Part shown: piece after piece, positions 16,844 through 23,241 of the stretch | Position numbering within the stretch: position 1 is the stretch's first letter | Layout: every line of letters starts with the position of its first letter | From: AC-32 sp038236705 | GTDB taxonomy: Bacteria; Actinomycetota; Thermoleophilia; Gaiellales; Gaiellaceae | Length of the DNA: 64,000 nucleotides | Direction of reading: 5' to 3' | Assembly: GCA_038236705.1 (NCBI GenBank) | Contig: JBBRZN010000007.1 | Coordinates: 11,976-75,975 of the forward strand | Position numbers and translations under genes: made by a program | Notes under the pieces: model-generated | What the model was told of the DNA's origin: nothing | What the model saw: the letters and a program-made list of their open reading frames with translations, nothing else | The model's database searches: none

Positions 16844-17149
16844 ATGAATGGGATCCGACTGCTCCTCGCGGCCGTCGCTGCGCTCGCGCTACCGGCCGTC
16901 GCTGTAGCTGGCGCGACACCTGTCCCACAGCAGTTCTGCCAAGTTCAGTTCGTGGCGAGCGGCCCGTTGTATGACGGGGTTGGCATCACCGTCCGAACGC
17001 CGCGTGGCTCCAGCATGATCGTCTGCCGGGTAAAGGTGCCCCCGCCGCCGGAGACGATCCTGATCACCTTCCCCGGCGCGAACGGGGACGTCGTCGTCGT
17101 CACGCGGAGCGGCACGGCAATCGCGGTTTTTCACTCATCGTTCAGGTAG
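16844..17149 (+). CDS. Small secreted protein of unknown function
   Basis: 101 residues. Signal peptide MNGIRLLLAAVAALALPAVAVAGA with a likely cleavage after AVAGA, then a short beta-rich domain with two Cys (QQFCQVQF and MIVCRVKV) and a hydrophobic ITFPGANGDVVVVTRSG. ATG 16844 chosen because AAAGGA stands 7 bases upstream; an upstream in-frame ATG at 16805 has no site and would bury the signal peptide. No family recognised. Confidence 0.65.
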   Translation: MNGIRLLLAAVAALALPAVAVAGATPVPQQFCQVQFVASGPLYDGVGITVRTPRGSSMIVCRVKVPPPPETILITFPGANGDVVVVTRSGTAIAVFHSSFR

Positions 17150-17232
17150 CTCGGCGTGAAGATTTCAGCTGGCAGCGGGAAGAGAGCCCGGTAACGGCGC
17201 TTCTCTTTTGCCCAAACCGCTGATTGAAGGGA

Positions 17233-17305
17233 AGCCGACGCGCGGATTCGAACCGCGGACCCCTTCATTACGAGTGAAGTGCTCTACCAACTGAGCTACG
17301 TCGGC
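17233..17305 (-). tRNA. tRNA-Thr (anticodon CGT)
   Basis: On the minus strand a 73-base cloverleaf: acceptor GCCGACG paired to CGTCGGC, D stem GCTC/GAGC, anticodon stem CTTCA/TGAAG around loop CTCGTAA (anticodon CGT, reading ACG), T stem CGCGG/CCGCG with loop TTCGAAT, discriminator T. CCA is not encoded. All stems pair perfectly. Confidence 0.97.
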
Positions 17306-17355
17306 GTGGGTCGGCGCAGTCTAGCGCGGCCCCGCGGCGCTTAGACTGCCGCCTG

Positions 17356-17724
17356 ATGCTCCGTCTCGTCGTCGCCTGGGCGATCAACGCGGCCGCGCTC
17401 TGGCTCGCCGACGCGCTCTTCGAGAGCGTTCGGATCGACGGCTGGAAGGCCTACCTGATCGGCGCCGCGGTGCTCGGGATCGCCAACGGGATCATCAAGC
17501 CGGTGCTCATGTTCCTGACCTTCCCGCTGATCGTGCTCACGCTCGGCGTGTTCATGCTCGTGATCAACATCGCGATGCTGGCGCTGGCCGAGTGGATCGC
17601 GCCCAACTTCGCGATCACCGGCTTCTGGAGCTACGTGGGCACCGTCGTGATCATCTGGCTCGTCAACTGGGTCGCCCAAACGGCGCTCGACGCGCTCGAG
17701 AGCCCGCGCACGCGACTCGCCTAA
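17356..17724 (+). CDS. YvlD-like / phage-holin superfamily IV membrane protein
   Basis: 122 residues, four hydrophobic segments. The pattern NAAALWLADALFESVRIDGW, GAAVLGIANGIIKPVLMFLTFPLIVLTLG and NIAMLALAEWIAPNF is the small four-helix membrane family annotated as mycobacterial 4TMS phage holin (YvlD, DUF360). It is a chromosomal protein of unknown role, not evidence of a prophage. Its 3' end with the TAA is tandemly duplicated (17707-17742). Confidence 0.88.
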   Translation: MLRLVVAWAINAAALWLADALFESVRIDGWKAYLIGAAVLGIANGIIKPVLMFLTFPLIVLTLGVFMLVINIAMLALAEWIAPNFAITGFWSYVGTVVIIWLVNWVAQTALDALESPRTRLA

Positions 17725-17742
17725 CGCACGCGACTCGCCTAA
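17707..17742 (+). repeat. 18-bp tandem duplication spanning a stop codon
   Basis: The 18 bases CGCACGCGACTCGCCTAA occur at 17707-17724 and again, without any change, at 17725-17742. The first copy ends the YvlD-like gene; the TAA of the second copy (17740-17742) is the left target duplication of the insertion sequence. Confidence 0.9.
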
Positions 17743-17820
17743 GAACTCATTTCTGAATTAAGGGACCCGCCTGCTAGCGACGAAGCCATTGGCATCCGTC
17801 GTCAAGCTAAGGGGGTGCCG

Positions 17821-18636
17821 ATGGCCGCCGCGCCGTGGATCGTCTCGGACGAGCTGTGGAATTTGGTCGAGTCGCTCTTGCCGAAGCGGGAACGCCGTTT
17901 TCGTTATCCGGGCCGCAAGCGCTTGCCCGATCGGCAAGCGTTGCAGGGGATTCTGTTTGTGCTCCACACCGGGATCGCCTGGCAGCATCTGCCGGCCGAG
18001 CTCGGCTTCGGCTCAGGGGTGACGTGCTGGCGTCGCCTCGACGAGTGGCAACGGGCTGGCGTCTGGGGGCGGCTGCACCAGCTGCTGTTGACGCGGCTAC
18101 AGGCCCCAGGCGAGCTCGAGTGGTCGAGGGCGATCGTCGACTCGAGCCAGGTGCAGGCGAAAAAGGGGGCGGCGAGACGGGCCCGAGCCCGGTCGACAGA
18201 GGCCGTCCTGGCTCCAAGCACCACCTCCTCGTCGACCAGAAGGGGATCCCGCTCGCCTTCGCTCTCATCGGCGCGAACCGCAACGATGTCACGCAGCTGA
18301 TCCCGCTCGTCGACGCGGTGCCGGCGGTACGCGGCATGGTTGGCCGACCGCGTCGGCGGCCCCAATGCGTGATCGCCGACCGCGGCTACGACCACGACAA
18401 GTACCGGAAGCTGCTCCGGAAGCGGGGGATCAAGCCGGTGATCGCCCGTCGCCAGACCCAGCACGGCTCCGGCTTGGGCCGCTACCGCTGGGTCGTTGAG
18501 CGCACTCGCCTGGCTGCACAACTTCAAGCGCCTGCTCGTCCGCTATGAGCGGCGCGCCGACATCCACCGCGCCCTGCTCGGGCTCGCCTGCTGCCTTGTC
18601 TGCTTCCGCCGGCTCACGAACCTCACGCTCGGATGA
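17821..18636 (+). pseudogene. IS5-family transposase, two frame changes
   Basis: N-terminal part MAAAPWIVSDELWNLVESLLP, RQALQGILFVLHTGIAWQHLP and IVDSSQVQAKKGA (with the first catalytic Asp) is in one frame. The next part (ETGPSPVDRGRPGSKHHLLVD, then CVIADRGYD) is in the -1 frame after the run AAAAAGGGGG at about 18158-18167, a credible programmed slip site. A second shift near 18504, where two bases are missing, is needed to reach the end (LAWLHNFKRLLVRYERRADIHRALL). The first shift may be functional; the second is probably a lesion. Confidence 0.85.
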
Positions 18637-18659
18637 GGGCCTGGCGACCCAGCATGGGG

Positions 18660-19061
18660 CTATCCGTCGTGCGGCGAGGAGCCGTGGATCTGTACCAAGA
18701 GCCAGCGGCCGTCGCGCTTCTCGCAGACTGCGCTCATGCGATACGGGTGCTTCTCCTCACGCCCTTCCGCCGCCGCGGTCTCCGCCCCCTCCGCAAGAAG
18801 CCATCCCACTGCCCCCGCAGCAGAGACGTCACGGCGGTCCCAGGTCCAGGAGTACGTCGTCGTCCCCCGCGCGTAGCGATGAAGAAAGGCCCCCATCTCC
18901 TCGGGGCCGCGAAGAAGCGATTCCTCGGACGTGACCATCACGATGTCGGCATCCGGCGCGAAGAGCTGCATGACACCCTCGGCATCCCGCGCCGAGAACG
19001 CGGAGCAGAAACGCTCCAGGATCTCAAGCAACGCGGCCTCCGTCTCCACATCCGCCCTCAA
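18660..19061 (-). CDS. SnoaL/DUF4440-like small protein carried inside the IS
   Basis: 133 residues with a nuclear-transport-factor-2-like fold signature: LLEILERFCSAFSARDAEGVMQLFAPDADIVMV, then a cone-shaped beta sheet and a C-terminal KRDGRWLLVQIHGS. SnoaL/KSI-like proteins bind or isomerise small hydrophobic molecules; specific function unknown. It lies between the transposase end and the right IS end, in opposite orientation. The start is uncertain: TTG 19061 or GTG 19049. A promoter would have to lie in or beyond the IS end. Confidence 0.75.
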   Translation of the reverse strand: MRADVETEAALLEILERFCSAFSARDAEGVMQLFAPDADIVMVTSEESLLRGPEEMGAFLHRYARGTTTYSWTWDRRDVSAAGAVGWLLAEGAETAAAEGREEKHPYRMSAVCEKRDGRWLLVQIHGSSPHDG

Positions 19062-19096
19062 GACGAGGCATTCTCGCTCTTTCTGAAATGAGTTCT

Positions 19097-19259
19097 AAGA
19101 GGGGTTGGCGGAATACCGCTCGTCGCCGGGGCGCGATGGTCGTTCCGAGGCAAGGACGCAGGGAGCGTTCGTACCTGGAGTACGGGCGCGACTGAGGACG
19201 CGGCATCGGGGCGAGCAGCGCGTCCCGGCGGCTCAGCCGTTATTTCGTCAAGCCCTCTT
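19097..19259 (+). repeat. Structured RNA-like repeat element, copy 2
   Basis: Same architecture as the copy at 7914-8075. Outer stem 19097-19115 with 19241-19259: 18 of 19 pairs, two G-U. Second stem 19124-19148 with 19206-19230: 23 of 25, three G-U. Internal loop 19149-19164 opposite 19190-19205; its GGACGCAGGGA and GACTGAGGACGC strings are identical to copy 1. Tip stem 19165-19174 with 19180-19189, loop CTGGA, of quite different sequence from copy 1. It lies between the YvlD-like gene (before the IS arrived) and convergent holB, whose final Lys-Arg-Ala-stop it supplies. Confidence 0.85.
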
Positions 19260-20342
19260 GTTAGGCCGCGAGAGGACACCGCTGAAGGCGCGGCGTAGCT
19301 CGATGAAGAGCGCTTCCAGCACGAGCGCCGGCGCGAGCTGGAACTCCTCGAAGGAGCGCCACGACTCGCGTACCAGCTCGGCTGCGCGCTCGGCGCCCTC
19401 GAGCCGTTCGAGGTTGCCGTCCTCCTGCAGCGCCTCGGCCAGGTCGACGTGCACGAGCGCCTTGTCGGCACCCGCGGCGGCAGCGACCAGGTCGCGGTAC
19501 CAGGATGCGAGCTCCTCCAGACAGGCCAGCAGCTCTTCCCGCTCGGCGCCGCGCCCGGCCCGGCGCACGCGCTGCTCGGCTTCGCGCGCAGTCAGGTCGA
19601 AGCCCTCGATCGCCGTCTCCTCCAGCTCCTTGGCCTCCGCTGCGCGCTTGCGCGCGCCCTCGAGGAGCAGCGCCGCGGCCTTCGCCGCATCGAAGCTCTC
19701 GGCCGCGTAGACCGAGCGCGCCGTCTCGAGCAACACCTCCCGCCGTTTGGCAGCCGCCGGATCCAGGAGCCGCTCGGCGCGGTCGAGCCGCCCGCTCGCC
19801 ACGCGCGCGATCGAGGTCGCCTGCTCCACGGTCAGCTCCGGCGCGCGGGCCTGCACCGCTTCCCGCACCGCCCGCTCGGAGAGCCTGCGGAACGGAATCG
19901 CCTGGCAGCGCGAGCGGATCGTCTCCGCGAGCGAGCCCACCTCGTCGGCCACCAGCACGATCACCGCGTACTCTGGCGGCTCCTCGAGATCTTTTAGAAG
20001 CGCGTCGGCGGCCTCCTCGTTCAGCAGATGGGCGCCGAAGATGAGGTAGATGCGGCGGTCGGCCTCGAACGGGCGCATATGAAGGTCGCGGCGCAGCTCG
20101 CGCACCGCATCGATCCGGATCAGTTCGCCGAGCGGCTCGAGCACGTACAGATCGGGGTGCGAGCGGCGCTCGACGCGCGCATCGCCGCCGAGGAGCTCCG
20201 AGGCGAACGCGACCGCCGTCGCGCGCTTGCCGATTCCCGCCGGGCCGTGGAAGACGTAAGCGTGCGCCGGTCCGTCGGCGAGCGCGGCCGCGAGCAGGCG
20301 CTTGGCTTCGGCCTGCTCAGGAATGCTGTCGAAGCTCGCCAA
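19248..20342 (-). CDS. holB: DNA polymerase III delta-prime subunit
   Basis: 364 residues, clamp-loader AAA+ fold. HAYVFHGPAGIGKRATAVAFA is the Walker A region, followed by HPDLYVLEP, IRIDAVRELRRDLHMRPFEADRRIYLI and LLNEEAADALLKDLEEPPEYAVIVLVAD, the family's hallmark; then IRSRCQAIPFRRL (sensor). TTG start at 20342 overlaps the end of tmk by 26 bases, and tmk-holB is a common pairing. The last three codons and stop are inside a repeat element. Confidence 0.93.
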   Translation of the reverse strand: MASFDSIPEQAEAKRLLAAALADGPAHAYVFHGPAGIGKRATAVAFASELLGGDARVERRSHPDLYVLEPLGELIRIDAVRELRRDLHMRPFEADRRIYLIFGAHLLNEEAADALLKDLEEPPEYAVIVLVADEVGSLAETIRSRCQAIPFRRLSERAVREAVQARAPELTVEQATSIARVASGRLDRAERLLDPAAAKRREVLLETARSVYAAESFDAAKAAALLLEGARKRAAEAKELEETAIEGFDLTAREAEQRVRRAGRGAEREELLACLEELASWYRDLVAAAAGADKALVHVDLAEALQEDGNLERLEGAERAAELVRESWRSFEEFQLAPALVLEALFIELRRAFSGVLSRPNKRA

Positions 20343-20916
20343 TGATCTCCTCCGCGATCTCCCTGGGCGGCCGCGTGCCGTCGATGGTCGTGATCCGCTG
20401 CGGGAAGAACTCCGCGAGCTCGCGGTAGGCCGCGTCGACCCGATCGCGGAAGTCGTCGTCCTCGCGCTCGATGCGGTCGCGGCCCTCGCCGACGCGCCGC
20501 GCCGACTCCCGCGGGTCGACCAGCAGCAGGAAGGTCCGGTCGGGAAGCAATCCGCGGATCGCCTGCAGGTTGAGCTCGAGCACGCGCTCGAGGCCGAGGC
20601 CGCGCGCGATGCCCTGATAGGCGAGCGAGGAGTCGAGGTAGCGGTCGCAGACGACGTCGGCTCCGCGCTCGAGGCCGGGCGCGATCACGTCCTCGACGAG
20701 CTGCGACCGCGCGGCGAGGAACAGCGCCGTCTCCGCCCAGGGCACGACCTTCGCGTCGGCGAGCAGGAGCCCGCGGATCCGCTCGCCGAGCTCGGTGCCG
20801 CCGGGCTCGCGCGTCGACACCACGTCGCGTCCGTCGGCGGAGAGCGCCTCGGAGAGGAGATTCGCCTGGGTCGTCTTGCCGGAGCCGTCGAGCCCTTCGA
20901 ACGTGATGAACACCAT
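20317..20916 (-). CDS. tmk: Thymidylate kinase
   Basis: 199 residues. P-loop FEGLDGSGKTTQANLL, the DR(Y/H) motif VVCDRYLDSSLAYQG and the lid region RVGEGRDRIE identify dTMP kinase, which makes dTDP. ATG 20914-20916 chosen to give the canonical N-terminus MVFITFEGLDGSGKTT. The start falls in the sequence CATG, which is also a possible start of the divergent epimerase. Runs into holB. Confidence 0.96.
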   Translation of the reverse strand: MVFITFEGLDGSGKTTQANLLSEALSADGRDVVSTREPGGTELGERIRGLLLADAKVVPWAETALFLAARSQLVEDVIAPGLERGADVVCDRYLDSSLAYQGIARGLGLERVLELNLQAIRGLLPDRTFLLLVDPRESARRVGEGRDRIEREDDDFRDRVDAAYRELAEFFPQRITTIDGTRPPREIAEEIIGELRQHS

Positions 20917-20932
20917 GTCTAGGATACGAGCC

Positions 20933-21835
20933 TTGCGGGCGATCGTCACAGGGGGCGCGGGGTTCATCGGCTCGCATGTCGTCGAGGCGTTGCTCGCGCG
21001 CGGCGACGAGGTGGTCGCGCTCGACGATCTCTCGAACGGCAAGCGCGAGAACGTGCCCGAGGGCGCGCGGCTCGTCGTGGCCGACATCCGCGAGCCGTTG
21101 GACAAGGATTTCGACGACGTGCGTCCCGAGGTCTGCTTCCACCTCGGCGCACAGGTAGACGTGCGCGTGTCGGTCGAGCGACCGGCGCTCGACGCCGGCG
21201 TGAACGTCGTGGGCACGATCCGCGTGCTCGAGGCCGCACGGCGCCACGACACGCAGGTGGTCTTCAGCTCCACCGGCGGCGCGATCTACGGCGAGTGCGA
21301 CGGGCCCGCCCCGGAGGACGCGGAGCGCCGGCCGCTCGCGCCCTACGGCGTCTCGAAGCTCGCGGGCGAGGAGTACCTGGCCGCCTACAACCGGCTCTAC
21401 GGCACGCGTCACGTGTCGCTGCGCTTCGGCAACGTCTACGGGCCGAGGCAGGACCCACACGGCGAGGCGGGCGTGGTGGCGATCTTCTTCGGGAAGCTCG
21501 CGGCGAGAGAGCCGCCGAAGATCTTCGGCGACGGGAGCCAGACGCGCGACTACGTCTACGCGGGCGACGTGGCGCGGGCGACGCTGGCCGCGGCCGGGCA
21601 GGACGGCGGCGTGTTCAACGTCGGCACCGGCCAGGAGACCTCGGTGCTCGAGCTGTATGAGCTCTGCCGGCGCGTGGCCGGCGCCGAACTCGAGCCCGAG
21701 CAGGCGCCCGCGCGCCTCGGGGAGCTTCAGCGCAGCGTGCTCGACGTCTCGCGCGCGGAGCGGGAGCTCGGCTGGCGGCCGGAAATGCGGCTCGAAGAAG
21801 GTCTCCGGCAAACCTGGGAGTCGATCTCGAGCTAG
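20933..21835 (+). CDS. NAD-dependent epimerase, UDP-glucose 4-epimerase type
   Basis: About 300 residues. GGAGFIGSHVVEALLARGD binds NAD, SSTGGAIYG carries the catalytic Ser/Thr and YGVSKLAGEEY the Tyr-Lys pair. FGNVYGPRQDPHGEAGVV and GDGSQTRDYVYAGDVARA are usual for GalE-type enzymes in polysaccharide synthesis. TTG 20933 gives the family-like N-terminus RAIVTGGAGFIGS and has AGGA upstream; ATG 20915 is in frame and would add six residues but then overlaps the tmk start codon. Confidence 0.85.
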   Translation: MRAIVTGGAGFIGSHVVEALLARGDEVVALDDLSNGKRENVPEGARLVVADIREPLDKDFDDVRPEVCFHLGAQVDVRVSVERPALDAGVNVVGTIRVLEAARRHDTQVVFSSTGGAIYGECDGPAPEDAERRPLAPYGVSKLAGEEYLAAYNRLYGTRHVSLRFGNVYGPRQDPHGEAGVVAIFFGKLAAREPPKIFGDGSQTRDYVYAGDVARATLAAAGQDGGVFNVGTGQETSVLELYELCRRVAGAELEPEQAPARLGELQRSVLDVSRAERELGWRPEMRLEEGLRQTWESISS

Positions 21836-21874
21836 AAGGAGCTGCCGCGGTGACGGCGAATCGAACGATCCGCC

Positions 21875-22363
21875 GTGGAGCACGCTCTTACCACCCAATC
21901 AGGCCATCCCTGGCGCACGATCGCGGTCGTGGCCGCTGGGATCGCCACGCTCGAGCTGTTCGGGCTCGTCATCGTCGGCGTGACGCTGATCGCCAAGCCC
22001 GTGATGCATCGCGCGCAGGCCGAAGCCTCTGCCGCGCCGGCGAAGCACCAGCAGACGGGAACCCCGAAACGGCCCCTCCTTCCGCGCGGCTCGATCTCCG
22101 TCACCGTCCTGAACGGCAACGGCCTTGCGGGAGCCGCGGCGGCGCAGGCCTCGCGTGTGCGCGCGCGTGGATATGTCGTGGGTGAGGTCGGCAACGCGCC
22201 CCGGACGGGCTACGGCCGAAGTGTCGTCATGTACCGGATTGGCCGCCGCCCGGAGGCTCTGCGCCTCGCGCGCGACCTGCAGATCCGCCTCGTCTCACCG
22301 CTGGACGGCCTGCGTCCGCGCGACCTGCTCGGCGCCCAGCTCGCGGTCGTCGTCGGCGGCTAG
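21875..22363 (+). CDS. Membrane-anchored LytR_C-domain protein
   Basis: 162 residues: short cytoplasmic start, one membrane helix (IAVVAAGIATLELFGLVIVGVTLIA), Ala/Pro/Lys linker, then a LytR_C-type domain starting VTVLNGNGLAGAAAAQASRVRARGY with the expected pattern of a tip loop and RSVVMYR strand, ending QLAVVVGG. LytR_C domains are extracytoplasmic and linked to cell-wall polymer ligases, but there is no catalytic LCP domain here. GTG start 39 bases after the epimerase. Confidence 0.85.
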   Translation: MEHALTTQSGHPWRTIAVVAAGIATLELFGLVIVGVTLIAKPVMHRAQAEASAAPAKHQQTGTPKRPLLPRGSISVTVLNGNGLAGAAAAQASRVRARGYVVGEVGNAPRTGYGRSVVMYRIGRRPEALRLARDLQIRLVSPLDGLRPRDLLGAQLAVVVGG

Positions 22364-22376
22364 CGCGGGTTCCGAC

Positions 22377-22489
22377 ACGGTGTCTGACACCGTTCGGTCC
22401 CGAGCCGGCGGTGGGAATTCCCTGCAATCCGCCGGGCGGTGACACTCTCGTCACGTTCTCGTGACGCTTTCGAGCTGGTGTCTGACACC
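22377..22489. repeat. REP-like palindromes in a 152-base gap
   Basis: GGTGTCTGACACC occurs at 22379-22391 (extended to ACGGTGTCTGACACCGT, 22377-22393) and at 22477-22489. Between them CGTCACG-TTCT-CGTGACG (22449-22466) is a further perfect hairpin. A third copy of the GGTGTC palindrome, with A in the centre, is at 39336-39354. Confidence 0.75.
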
Positions 22490-22515
22490 GGGGCTTCGGG
22501 GCCTATGATCTGGCC

Positions 22516-23241
22516 GTGGCCGGGGATGAGCGCAAGCAGGCGGAGATCGACTACCCCCAGGCCGTCGGCGAGGAGGGCCGCGACTGGATCCGCGGCAAGC
22601 CGTTCGGGAACGACCCGCGCGAGTCGGCCCGTTTCCTGATCGACTTCGGCTACGTCCTCCAGCTGCTCGACCTCCACGCCGGCACGAGCCTCGTCGAGCT
22701 CGGCTGCGGCTCCGGCTGGATGAGCCGCTTCGCCGCCCGCCACGGAGTCCATGCGGAGGGCTACGACATCTCGCCCGAGATGATCGAGATCGCGCGCGAG
22801 CAGGCGGCCGCCGAGAACCTCGACGTGCGCTTCGAGGCAGCCGACATGGAGCAGCTCGACCTCGGCCGCCGCTTCGACGCCTGCCTGCTCTACGACGCCC
22901 TCCACCACAGCCGGCGTGCCGACCTCGTCCTCGCCAGCGCCCACCGAGCCCTCAAGCCCGGCGGCCGCCTGCTGCTCGCCGAGCCCAACTGGAAGCAGCG
23001 CTTCCAGGGGCGCGACGCCTCCGCGGAGTACGGCGTCAGCGAGCTCGGCTACAGCCCGCGCAAGCTCAAGAAGCTCCTACGCGAGGCCGGCTTCACCGAC
23101 ATCCGCCGCTTCCACAACAACCGCAAGCGCCTCTTCTCGAACTCCCCGCGCGAAACCGCCGCCCACCTCGCCGAGCCGTTCGTCTACCGGTTGCTCGCGC
23201 CTTTCTGGACGCAGATCTGGCTCAGGGCGCGAGCTTCGTGA
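22516..23241 (+). CDS. Class I SAM-dependent methyltransferase
   Basis: 241 residues. Motif I is LVELGCGSGWMSRFA, then GYDISPEMIEIAREQ, EAADMEQLDL and LLYDALHHSRRADLVLASAHRALKPGGRLLLAEP. Methyltransf_11/23 type. The C-terminal half (SPRKLKKLLREAGFTDIRRF) fits an enzyme acting on a lipid or sugar intermediate, but that is a guess. GTG start. Its last 20 bases overlap the convergent O-antigen-ligase-like gene. Confidence 0.85.
   Translation: MAGDERKQAEIDYPQAVGEEGRDWIRGKPFGNDPRESARFLIDFGYVLQLLDLHAGTSLVELGCGSGWMSRFAARHGVHAEGYDISPEMIEIAREQAAAENLDVRFEAADMEQLDLGRRFDACLLYDALHHSRRADLVLASAHRALKPGGRLLLAEPNWKQRFQGRDASAEYGVSELGYSPRKLKKLLREAGFTDIRRFHNNRKRLFSNSPRETAAHLAEPFVYRLLAPFWTQIWLRARAS

Larger units (their letters stand above)
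17743..19095. mobile_element. IS5-type insertion sequence with a passenger gene
   Basis: Terminal inverted repeats GAACTCATTTCTGAA (17743-17757) and, inverted, GAACTCATTTCAGAA (19081-19095) match at 14 of 15 positions. The flanking bases are TAA on both sides (17740-17742 and 19096-19098), fitting a 3-bp TNA duplication as made by IS1031-type members of the IS5 family. Inside are a rightward transposase (17821-18636) and a leftward SnoaL-like gene (18660-19061). At 1353 bp it is longer than a bare IS5-type element because of the passenger. It landed exactly at the left edge of the second structured repeat. Confidence 0.85.

Noticed and set aside
17356..17724. Prophage suggested by the holin-like protein
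   Set aside because: The YvlD-like family is chromosomal and widespread; no other phage gene nearby.
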